This document shows positions 24,260-34,600 of a stretch of DNA of 64,000 nucleotides, one piece after another. The stretch is from Trochalopteron elliotii. Its lineage: Eukaryota; Chordata; Aves; Passeriformes; Leiothrichidae. The notes under the pieces were generated by a model, which was given only the letters and a program-made list of their open reading frames with translations, made no database searches and was not told where the DNA came from. How positions within the stretch are numbered: the stretch's first letter is position 1; each line of letters starts with the position of its first letter. Location: assembly GCA_024734555.1 (NCBI GenBank), contig JANPWX010000029.1, positions 3,757,604-3,821,603 of the forward strand, in the 5' to 3' direction. A program made the translations under genes and the position numbers.

Positions 24260-26639
24260 GCTTTTGGAATGGTGCTTTTCAGCAAGGACCCACAGCAGCA
24301 ATTACCCAGCCCTCACCCTAAGCCAGGGGATCATGGAGATGGAACATCACAGTCGAGCACAGCCTACCCTATTATGCTTCTCACCTCATTTTTCAACTTG
24401 TGCCCCTCCCTTTGTAATTTGGTGGTAAATAAATGCCTGGACAAAATATCCCCCTAATTAACTGGGAGCGTCTTTGTGAGCACGAACAAAAGCTGAATGG
24501 ACACCTCAGACAGGATCACACAGCAGCCCTGCCCCGTGAGGGATATCCTGAAAAAACATTCCCAGGTAACTGACAATGAACAGATCCCACTCCATAAGAG
24601 CCCTCAGGGACTCCCCAGGTTTGCTGCAGGGTGCCAAGGAGACCTTTCAGAGGTTAACTCTGTGCAGTCCCTGTGGAGGGCAGCGACTGGCACAGCTTCA
24701 GCTCCCAAGGCTGTGCTCCCCTTCGCTCCCCTGACAATTCGACACACTGCTGTTTATCCTAATCCATTGTTCATGGTCCTCCCCACCCAGTTCTCAGCCC
24801 ATGTGATGCTCTCCTGTCCTCACCAACTGGAATTAATTTGGGGTGCTAGGGCTCTATCAAGACATTTCACTGAATTCTAAGCGCTGGCAAAGAATTACCT
24901 GCTGTCATAAGATATTTTGGGATTTTATCAGACACTCGGAGTAAACACGCAAGTCATCACATTTTTCTGGGGCAGCTGTTCCCTCAGTGATCCTCTGAAT
25001 AACCATGCAACTCTGAGAGGGAGATCCTGGTCAGCAAGCATTGTTTATCAACATAAACTTTATTCCCCCAGAATTCCCCTCCACTGGCGTGTTATGTAAA
25101 GCTGATGCTGCTAAAACATTCAGCTGAACTTAGGTCAAGAGAAGATGGCTTTTGAAAACCTTCCAATGGTTCATTTGCAATAAATGGCTGAGAAATAAAT
25201 CACTTCAGCCCTGATGAGTCCTCAAGCAGCCAACTCTGTTAGCAGGGCAACTCCAGCAGTGAGGAACAGGGGGAGGCTTCAGTGACACATGGGGACTCAT
25301 GACAGGAACAGAAAGCAGCCAGGGAGGACCACCAGGCTGAGGGAGGCTGAGATGTTGGGTCTGACCATACTCCTTGCTAAACCAGAGCCCCACTTAATGC
25401 AGCAAGTATCACTTACTGCTTCTGAATGCTTCCCAGTGGGGGAGTCTTCTGCATTCTCTCATGGACAGAGCTGGTTTCCTGCCCTGGTGCCCACAGGCAC
25501 AAAACCCCTGCGTGCATTTTCCCCAGTTTATCCAGAGTTTATCCAGATGACAGCATGCCTGTGCCTCATGTAAATGTCTGCCTTTCTGCCAGCCCCATGC
25601 TCTTGCCTTCAGTGACTGCAGTGACAACAACTTCCAGGGGACACCAATGAAACCGGCCAGGAGCAGCCAGGGATGTCTGGGCTCCCACTCTTGGCCTCAG
25701 AGAGACATAGGGAATTTACACTGACATGACTTTTTATATTGTCACAGTGTCCTTTCAGACACCTCATGTTTCGATCCTGTGGGGTGCAAGGTATTTCAGG
25801 GCCCCTTTCTGCTCTCCCAAAGGGAAAGGACTTTAATTCACAGCCAAGAGCTGTGATGTGAGACCTTAACTCAGCAGGCAAAGTCTACCCACAGATCACC
25901 TTCATCTCTCCAAAGCATCATTTCCCAGGTGCATTTCAGGTTTGGCATGGTGGGACTGAGACAGTGCTGGAGGTCTGGATTTGAGGAGAAAGCTTCAGGA
26001 AGCTTCATGCTCTGGCATGGGTGGGACACAGGTGACAGCTGGGTGACCAGTCCAACAACTCAGTGAGGACCAAAGCAGAACTCCCTCCTGGAGGCACCTC
26101 CAGCTCCAAAGGGCTGCTGATCCAGAACAGCTCATTGAGGTGAGCCCCAGGCTGCTCTGACAGGTTTGGGCTGGAGCAGCTAACCCAAATCCAGTGCTGA
26201 GGGAGGGGGACTGTCAGCTTAGCTGGTGTGCACAGCCTCTGTTCAGTGTGGCTTCTCCAGAGGGTACCAGAAGCCCTAAGGCAGGCCCTGCTCTGAAGTG
26301 CTGCCCCTTTTCTGGGCACACAGAGACCAGCCTCCATTCCCAAGCCCTCACCTCCTACACAGTGCTAACCCAAGGCCAGCCCAGAACAGAGCTCCCACAA
26401 GAGCCCTTGGCTGCCCAGGTCGACTGCAGCTGTTCCACCAAGCCCAGACAGTTAAAAACACCAGTGTTCTTCTGCAGGATGAGAGGGTTTAAGGCAGGAC
26501 TCTGCTGCAGAACAGTCCTTTCCCTTTAAATTCACACCCTAGGCCAAGCATGTTTTGCAAGAGCCTCCCTGTGCAGACAAGCCCCGAGGCTTGTGCAGAA
26601 AAACGCTGCTGCTGCTGGGGGAAGCACCCAAACCCTTCT
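24260..26639. other. Intronic sequence, nothing recognised
   Basis: Unassigned short frames only. I considered the AT-rich 24.40-24.48 kb stretch as an LTR end and rejected it. Confidence 0.45.
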
Positions 26640-27672
26640 GAGGCAAAGCCCCATCACTGCAGTGAGGCAAAGCCCCAGCATTGCAGTGAGGCAAAGTCCC
26701 AGCATTGCAGTGAGGCAAAGTCCCAGCATTGCAGTGAGGCAGGGCCCCAGCATTGCAGTGAGGCAGGGCCCCAGCATTGCAGTGAGGCAAAGCCCCATCA
26801 CTGCAGTGAGGCAAAGTCCCAGCATTGCAGTGAGGCAAAGTCCCAGCATTGCAGTGAGGCAAAGCCCCAGCATTGCAGTGAGGCAGGGTCCAGCATTGCA
26901 GTGAGGCAGGGTCCNNGAGGCAGGGTCCAGCATTGCAGTGAGGCAGGGTCCAGCATTGCAGTGAGGCAGGACCCAGCATTGCAGTGAGGCAGGGTCCAGC
27001 ATTGCAGTGAGGCAGGGCCCCAGCAATGCAGTGAGGCAGGGCCCCAGCATTGCAGTGAGGCAGGGCCCAGCAATGCAGTGAGGCAGGGCCCCAGCATTGC
27101 AGCGAGGCAGGGCCCAGCATTGCAGCGAGGCAGGGCCCAGCATTGCAGCGAGGCAGGGCCCCAGCATTGCAGTGAGGCAGGGTCCAGCATTGCAGTGAGG
27201 CAGGGCCCCAGCATTGCAGTGAGGCAGGGCCCAGCAATGCAGTGAGGCAGGGCCCAGCAATGCAGTGAGGCAGGGCCCCAGCATTGCAGTGAGGCAAAGT
27301 CCCAGCATTGCAGCGAGGCAGGGCCCAGCATTGCAGTGAGGCAGGGCCCCAGCATTGCAGTGAGGCAAAGTCCCAGCATTGCAGTGAGGCAGGGCCCAGC
27401 ATTGCAGTGAGGCAAAGTCCCAGCATTGCAGCGAGGCAGGGCCCCAGCATTGCAGTGAGGCAAAGCCCCAGCATTGCAGTGAGGCAGGGCCCAGCATTGC
27501 AGTGAGGCAAAGCCCAGCATTGCAGTGAGGGAAAGCCCCAGCAATGCAGTGAGGCAGGGCCCCAGCATTGCAGTGAGGCAAAGCCCCAGCACTGCAGTGA
27601 GGCAGGGTCCAGCATTGCAGTGAGGCAAAGCCCAGCATTGCAGCGAGGCAGGGCCCCAGCATTGCAGTGAGG
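26640..27672. repeat. Minisatellite, ~44 copies of a 23/24-bp unit, with two undetermined bases
   Basis: The array is built from GAGGCARRG plus YCCCAGCATTGCAGT-type units. Variable sites are AAAG versus AGGG after GAGGC, three versus four C's (giving 23 or 24 bases), CATT versus CAAT, and GCAGT versus GCAGC. Variants cluster: AAAG units dominate 26640-26880, GGGTCC units 26881-27000 and GGGCC(C)C units the middle, as expected from local unequal exchange. Two N's at 26915-26916 interrupt a unit and mark an unresolved assembly point, so the true copy number may differ. The unit has no stop codon in five of six frames, which creates long false frames (HCNAGALP, TAMLGPCL and SLQCWGPA types on minus; HCSEAKPQ on plus). 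The array lies about 16 kb upstream of the NRG2 Ig exon. Confidence 0.95.
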
Positions 27673-29295
27673 TAGCTGCATGTGCAGAAGAGATGGGACA
27701 GCCCCAGAGAAACAGGCTCTCCATCACCACAGAACAAACTCAGTGTCTCTTCTGACCTGCAAAAAAAGTCCAGGAAGAAAAGAAGGGGAAGGGAGGAAAG
27801 GAGGAGACAGATAGACACCACACACACAGCTCTGCTCATTTAGAAATGATGAACTGGGCCTCTTCTCCCTCTTGAAAATTGTGATATGGAACTAAACAGA
27901 AGGAGATTTCCACCTAGAGATGTGTTTGGGGCTTGCTGTTATCTTTGATGTTGTGAATGCTTAGGGCCCAGATAGGACATGCTGTCTGGCTCTGCCCTGC
28001 AATGACAAAGGGTAAGAGAAATTGGAGAGTCCCAGAAAATAAAGCAAGTACAGCACCTGGGGCTTTACGGGAAATACCAGATTATCACAGCTCTGGCAAT
28101 AAAACCAAAACTGCCAGCAATGCTTCAGATTACAACTGCTTCTTTCTTCCCTTCTGATCCCCCAAAATGAACAAGACACCTACCTAACCCCACAAGAAAA
28201 CCAGAGCTGTGACTCACAGAATCTCCCTCAAACAGCGACTCAAAACATTACCAACACAAAAATGTTACAACACATGAAATGAGCAACGGCCCTGCCAACA
28301 GAAGGCTGCTTCCTAAAATTGCATGGCCTGCCCACATTTTCTAAATATAGGATGGACAAGGAAACCTCTCCAGAAGTCTTAATAATCAAAAAAAACCCAA
28401 AAACCCCCAACAAAATACATGCTACATGGACAGAGGGGGTTTTGAAAGCTGTTATCAACATATTTCCATTGCACTGCAATTTTTGCCAGTCCTGCTTTCT
28501 CTTGTGTCCAGCAGCTGCAGGTAGGATGGATAAGCTTGACCACAAAAAACAGTAATTCTCTGAATTGCAGCTTAGGAAAGTCCCAAGCAACAAGAGCAGC
28601 ATGGAAAGGTCTTGTCTGCAGATTCAGGAGGGCAGTCGGGGAGTGCGCCAGGAGAAGAGCCCTAAGTATTACTGAAAAGAACCCCAGCTTGGGATGTCTA
28701 TGAGAGCCAAGGTCACTTGGTATGGGCAGGGCCTCCAGTGCCAATACCATCACCTGCTGGGCAGATCAGCAGCTCTGCACCCTCCTCAGCAAATGAGCTG
28801 AGAGAGGAGCACTCAAGAGCCAGGAGGGCTCTGTGCTGGGGCTACACAGCCCCAGGTTGTACTGTGCCTTTACTGCTGCTTTGCAGGGCTGGTATCCAAC
28901 AGCAAAATCCCCTCAGGACACATTCCTGTAGCACTGACCCTTCCCCTCCTTCCCAAAGCAGAGAGCCAGGATCGTCGGCCCACAACATTTTTCACTTGAC
29001 AGCTTTTCTTTGGTTACCAACAAACCTTTTCACCCTCATGCCTGAAAGTGCACAGCCATGAATCAGGAAAGCTGAGCCACCTCAGCCTCAGTGGTGAGGG
29101 TTTGGCTGCTGCAGGGCGGCCTGAGTGTCACCACAGCATGGGGGGTGGGCACTGCCCTTCCCCCCCAGCCTCCCACAAGGAGCCCCAGTGCTCATTTAAC
29201 CATCATCTGCAACCATTCCTCCAGGTTTTTAGCATTTCCCCCCGCCAGCTACCACCATACTTGCCAAGATATTTGATAGGACAAGGGAAAATGGA
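27673..29295. other. Intronic sequence, nothing recognised
   Basis: AT-rich about 28.0-28.6 kb. Overlapping 120-124-codon minus frames resemble no known protein. No repeat family was recognised. Confidence 0.45.
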
Positions 29296-29556
29296 TTTAA
29301 AATGAAAGAAAGTAGGTTTAGATTGGATGTTAGGAAGAAAATCATCCCTGTGAAGGTGGGGAGACACTGGCACAGGGTGCCCAGAGAAGCTGTGGCTGCC
29401 CCATCCCTGGAAGTGTCCAAGGCCAGGTTGGACAGGGCTTGAAGCACCCTGGGACAGTGGAAAGTGTCCCTGCTCATGGCAGGGGGGTGGAATGAGAGAA
29501 GTTTTAAGGTCCCTTCTGACCCAAACCATTCTGTGACTCTAAAATTCTATGATTCA
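29296..29556 (+). mobile_element. CR1 LINE 3' fragment, plus orientation
   Basis: It starts around AGTAGGTTTAGATTGGATGT and TAGGAAGAAA (the end of ORF2, where CR1 encodes FRLDVRKK-like sequence). It runs through GGTGGGGAGACACTGGCACA, CAGAGAAGCTGTGGCTGCCC and GACCCAAACCATTCTGTGAC to an ATTCTATGATTC terminal repeat. This is one of the most complete tails in the window. Confidence 0.92.
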
Positions 29557-31049
29557 AGGTGACCCTCCTGAAATCCATCCATGTTTCTTCATGGATCTTA
29601 ACCCTTGATACCCAGGCTTCTCCCTTGATCCACATGTGTCTGCTTCTGACAGCAGAGAGTTTTCCTCACTCCTACATGGTCTCACTGGTCCTGCTGGACA
29701 GAAAAGGGGGGAGTCAGGACTCTGATATCAGAGTGGGCAGTGGGAAGGACACCGAGGAATAGGCAATTCATGCTGTCTCCCATCTTTCTGAGATTACCTT
29801 TTTAGGAAAAAAGGTTCAGACTCTGGACAAAGAGTATTCATACCTGGAAGAACTGGGAGAGGTAACCAAGGACTGGGTTGGAAGTGTTCTTTCAAGCAGA
29901 GAAGCAGCATGGTCAGTATCATACACACCCTGCTTTTGGTACAGTCATCACTTCATGAAAGATCCGGGGTAATTTTAGGTTTGAGCTGACTCGTTTTTGC
30001 TTGGTCATATAACTGGCATCTCTGCAATGTCAGGATCTCTCCTGAGATGCAAGTTTTAGCTGTGTTTGTTACCCCACAGCTATCCAGAGAGTTTATTTTA
30101 GCATTCATTAAACGTGCCTCTCACGCAGCCTCTCAGCACAAATACAGAAACCTAATCTCATTTATTGACAAATGTGAAGCAAAATATACTTCCATGCCAA
30201 GGAGAAGTTCATTGCATTCTTTGTCCTTGCCCTTCAGGCAAAAGCCTGAATGAGCAGATGAAGCACGAAAGAACTCTGCAAGGGAAAGGAGCTGTGCCTG
30301 GGGCAGTGATCAGGGAGACTCCTGGCCTCTGAAACACATCCTGCCCTGCTCCAGCACCTCCACCCTGCATCTGTGAGCAAGGGACCTGTTAGCAAGGCTC
30401 TCTGGATCCAAACCACTTTACCACTCAGCCCTTTTCAGGCATCCAACCCACAGCACAAGCCCAGCAGCTGGTTCTGCTCGTGGCAGAAGCCAGAGCCCAG
30501 AGCTGGGGTCTGCTGGGATGTGGAGCTGGAGCTGCTGAGCCCATCCTTGATGGCATCACGGGGCAGGCACAGAGCAGGCTGAGGAAGCCCTGCCTTGCCC
30601 TGCCCGCTGCCCACTCAAAAGGGAGCAATGCTCCCCCAGCTGTGGGCACTGGGGTGTCTCCCAAGCCTCTTCCCCACCAGTATTCCTCCTGCCTCCAAGC
30701 TCTGCAATGGAAATCAGGCAGGTGGGATTTTTTTTTTTTTTTTTTTTGCTTTGCAGTGCAGCTGAGGTTTCTCTCCTGCAGAGAGCAGCAGGTTTGCATG
30801 GGCACAGCTGAAGCTGGTTACCCTGTGTGCACAAGGACTGTGCTAGCAGCTAAAAGATCCTCCTTCTCTCCCTCCACCTGGCCCAAAATCCACATTTCTC
30901 TCTGCCGGCCCTGTTGCCCTGATTTTTCAGCCTTCTGATGTTTTCATTCTTAGATTGGAGCTTTCTCACTAATTGCAAGAAAAACAAAAACTGATGTTTA
31001 GTAAATAATACATTCCTTCCAGGGGGAAGTACAAATTGATGGACTTCTA
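29557..31049. other. Intronic sequence, nothing recognised except a poly(T) run
   Basis: Twenty T's occupy 30728-30747. A 152-codon plus frame at 30480-30938 runs through the T tract as a phenylalanine run and is not credible as a gene. Confidence 0.5.
30728..30747. repeat. Poly(T) run, 20 bases
   Basis: Twenty consecutive T's follow GGTGGGA. On the minus strand this is a poly(A) that could be a retroposon tail, but no parent element is recognised on either side. Confidence 0.9.
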
Positions 31050-31207
31050 AGCTGACCACTGGGGTCAGAGAGGCTTTACTCTCATCCCCCAATCCCTGAT
31101 CAAATTCCAAACCCTATTTAAACCCCAAACCATAATAAACTTTCTCTTTCTCTTCTCACTTCTCAACTTTATGGGTGAGTGTGGTTCTTTCGTGTCGTCT
31201 ATCAACA
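31050..31207 (+). mobile_element. Partial retroviral LTR-like sequence, plus orientation
   Basis: TATTTAAA (31115-31122) is followed 12 bases later by AATAAA (31134-31139), then a pyrimidine-rich stretch and GTTCTTTCGTGTCGTCTATC, ending AACA at 31204-31207. TATA, AATAAA, short R and an ACA end form an avian-type LTR promoter/polyadenylation layout. I could not find a convincing 5' TG boundary, so the start is approximate. Confidence 0.45.
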
Positions 31208-31283
31208 CAGCCCTGCCCCATTCCCCTGAGCTGGGAATTGGGCACAGGAGACAGCACCTGAGCAGCAATGCAGTGCAGGCAGG

Positions 31284-31616
31284 TGTAGGCCTGAGATTTC
31301 TGGGTCTGAGAGATTTTAGCCTGCTAGCAGCTGCTAACTTTTTCCCAAGGAAAAACTTCTCAAGAAAGCTTCTTCTCAAAACAATCTTGGCAAACAACTC
31401 TCCCTTCTCAAAACAATCTTTCTCCAGGTGGTGTTTTGCTGTTTCTCTGGTTTAACCAATGGCATTAGAGAAGTGTCATTCCTATTCACCAACCATGTTA
31501 AGTCTGTCTGGGAACACCTTAGAAAAGGTAGTAAGAATTAGACAATAAAGCCTTTTTTCTATGCTCTTTGCCTTCTGAAATATTTGGAGTCTCTCATCTT
31601 TCTTTCATGTCCTACA
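31284..31616 (+). mobile_element. Solo LTR of an endogenous retrovirus, plus orientation
   Basis: The segment opens with TGTAGG (31284-31289) and closes with CCTACA (31611-31616), a perfect 6-base inverted terminal repeat, which is diagnostic of LTR ends. Inside are GGTTTAACCAATGGC (CCAAT), AATAAA at 31544-31549, and an R/U5 region with CCTTCTGAAATATTTGGAGT that parallels the LTR at 11389-11667. The sequence GGCAGG lies directly before it (31278-31283) and recurs at 31623-31628, a possible 6-base target duplication if the true end is a few bases farther on. No internal gag/pol sequence adjoins it. Confidence 0.82.
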
Positions 31617-34600
31617 ACAAGAGGCAGGGGGGACATGGTCAGGTTTAGGGGAGCACCTTTGCCTCTGTGTCCTGGCCCACTGACCCCCAGGACCATTCAC
31701 ACCCAGTTCCTGCTGGCACCCGAGCCCCTTAGCTAATCTGTCTCCTCACATCAGCAATGTGGGCAGCACCAGGGGCTCTGAGGAGACTCCACAAACCCAC
31801 GTCTGCACTGCTGCTGGGATGAGCCCAGCCTGACCCCAGACCAAGGAGATTTCTCTCCAGGAGCACCTGGGTCAAGCCAAGGGGCGGGAAGGAGGTGGAA
31901 CACAGAGAGATCTTTTGGTGTGCTTTGAACCAGAGATGGAGATGCTGAACACGGGAGTTTTGTCAGTGGTTTGACTGGAGAAAGAGATGTACAAGAGACA
32001 TAGAGGGAGCATCAGGGTCAGGACAGGCTCTGCCAGAGTAGTGTGCCAGCCAAAATTGCATCTCCACACCCCCAGAGGGCTGGAGCACATCAAGAACCAG
32101 GGAATTCTTGCAAAGCCCTATGGACTTCAAAGTAGAAGAAAAAACTCACATGAGCACAAGCATATGTACACATGCACACACACACAGTTTTGGAGGGGAA
32201 TAAAGCCCCAGCCTTCAAATCAAAAGCTGCTGAAAGCCAGAGGGTTGGATGCTCAGCTGGTACATATCACACATCCACCAACAAAGCCAGAGGAGATAGG
32301 TCAGAGAAACATCTGCTGAGAACCTGCTGGATGGATTTCAATCTGATTTTACCCTCAAATTAAGCAAAAGTGCAAATTCTGACACCACAAAGAAGGTTCT
32401 CTGAAGGGCTTCCAAACATCGGTCAATGATGTAGGAGATCTGGTTCAAATTTCTGGGGTATCTTTTTTAAAAAAGAAACCAACTAAACACTATGCACCTG
32501 ACTTTAGTGTAGTCTTAAAGTAAACTAAAGTTTCACAGCTTGCCTGAAAAACACTTTTTCTGTCCATTGCACACATTTGTGGCTGTCTTTCTTTTTCTGA
32601 TCTGCCAGCCACCAAATATCAGACTGGGAGAGTAAATGGGTTCCCTCCTCTTCCTCATCCTCACCATGGATGAAGGTTTAGCAAGAAAAACTGGGCTCTG
32701 ACTTCTATTTGTAGTCAAAAATCTAAGGGGACAGTAGGGATGAAGCACAATGTAGAAGAGCTCCAGGCCCACCAGACTCCTCAGGAGTTTGATCACACCA
32801 TTGCTGCACGAAGACAACCTTGTGTGGCTTATTGATCTCCTCTGCAAAGCTCCTCTCCCTGGTATTGAGGAGCTCTGGTCTTCCAGACACGCCTGAACTA
32901 AAACCCATTATAAGAACTGATGACTGAGTCCACCAAGCCTAATTGCCAGTTATTAATTACCTAAAATGTTTAATTTTTACCATTATCTCTTGTATTTGTT
33001 GTTACAGTTTGAAACATCTCAAAAATGCAACAAGGGAGCTCTGTCCTTGTAAGACAGGAGACCATCCCAGGTCACATTGGCTCAAACACTGTTTGTAGCC
33101 TGGGCACAGCACCAGAGCCAGGACCAGGACTCAGCCTGGAGGCTACACACATCTCTCCCTGCTCTGGACGCTCCTATGGGATGTGGAGGGAACAGTTTTG
33201 CCCCAGTCAGCCCCCTGTGGGTCCGGTGAGAGCTTCCCCCTTGGGCAGAGTGCCCTTCCCCAGCCATGTGATTTTGCTGTCCTGCCCCAGACAGGAGGTC
33301 AGCACAAGCAGCTGATGCATGTCTGAGCTCCAGCCCTGCTGGAGAGGCCTTCGCCCTCCCAAAGTGCCTTCCCTGCCAGCGCGTCCCTGGCCAGCCCCAG
33401 GACAGTCACAAGCTGCCAGGAGCCAGGGCAAGGAACCCCACACAGCACCCAGGGTGAGCCAGGAGTGCTGGGAGGCTCCTACCCAGCTTTCCATGGCCTC
33501 CAGCCTCATCCTCACTGACACAGGTGCAGCTTTCCCAAAGGAAAGCTCCAGGTTATTTCATAGTCTCTGCTCCCAACACTGTTTCTAGCACAGACATCCA
33601 GACTTTACTGGGATTTCACAGTCTTGTGACTTCTCAGCCAAAGGAAACAGCCTGAATTTAGGATCCTAGACATGAGTTGCATCTCTCAAGCTCCTCTTGA
33701 ACTTGATGTCTTCAAGTTGTCTTCAAGAGACACCTTGTTTTTCCATGGAGCTTTGCTGCCAGCAGGAAACAAGCACACCCAAGCAGGAGGTGTGTTACCC
33801 AAAGCTCTACTCATGGATATTCCAAGAGCTGTAATAAAACTCTCATGCAGTGGAAAAGGCACTGGGTCCCACAACCCCCATGCTGAACATCCCCGCTCAT
33901 GCACCTGAAAGCACTCATTGGAATCTGAGGGAAAATGAGAGGGGTCAGAGGAACAGGAGTCTCATCTCCCCCCATTTCACTGCCTCAGGAATTGTGCCAC
34001 AGGACCACCTGCCCTAATCTCATCCCACCTTCTCCGAGCAGTTTTTGGCTGCAGTTCCATTGGAGCTCAGCCCTGAGCCAAGCCTGGGGCTCAGGACACC
34101 TCTCAGAGCAGGACTCTGGCAGCCCAGAGGCAGGAGGCAGGATGTCAGAGCCAGGCTGCCCATGGCAGCACAGCTTTCCTTCAGCCAGCTTGCAGCTGGA
34201 GCCCATCACATTAATGAGGCAGGAGAATGAGCTGAGCACATGACCTCCAAGGTCAGCAGCCAGGCTGTGCTCAGCCCCTCGCCAGATGTTCCTCCTCTTT
34301 CCAGAGACTGTCTTTCCCAGGTTACTTACACCTCCAAAAAGGGATTGGAGATGGAATGCCCAAGGCTCTGACTCACCAGCTTTTGGATCCATAGTGGGAT
34401 TACTTACTAATGTACTGTTCTGCTGCATCCTGCCCCTGCCAGGCGCTCCTAGCCCTGCAGTCTGCCTGGGTGGAGAGATGGGTTATTCCTCAACACTGCT
34501 GGGTCCCTCTCCCATAACTCCTGTCTGTATTAACACCTGGGACTATGAGGCATGGACAGTGGAGGAACAGAGCTGCACATTCTGTTCAATCTGTCCTTCA

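Noticed and set aside
24400..24490. AATAAA-containing AT-rich stretch as an LTR 3' end
   Set aside because: No TATA box in the right place, no TG/CA ends and no matching partner LTR.
26532..27839. A 435-codon minus-strand frame and a 380-codon overlapping frame, plus a 145-codon plus-strand frame
   Set aside because: All arise from a minisatellite unit with no stop codon in five frames. Several frames are open at once, 23-base units break the reading frame, and the frame spans undetermined bases.
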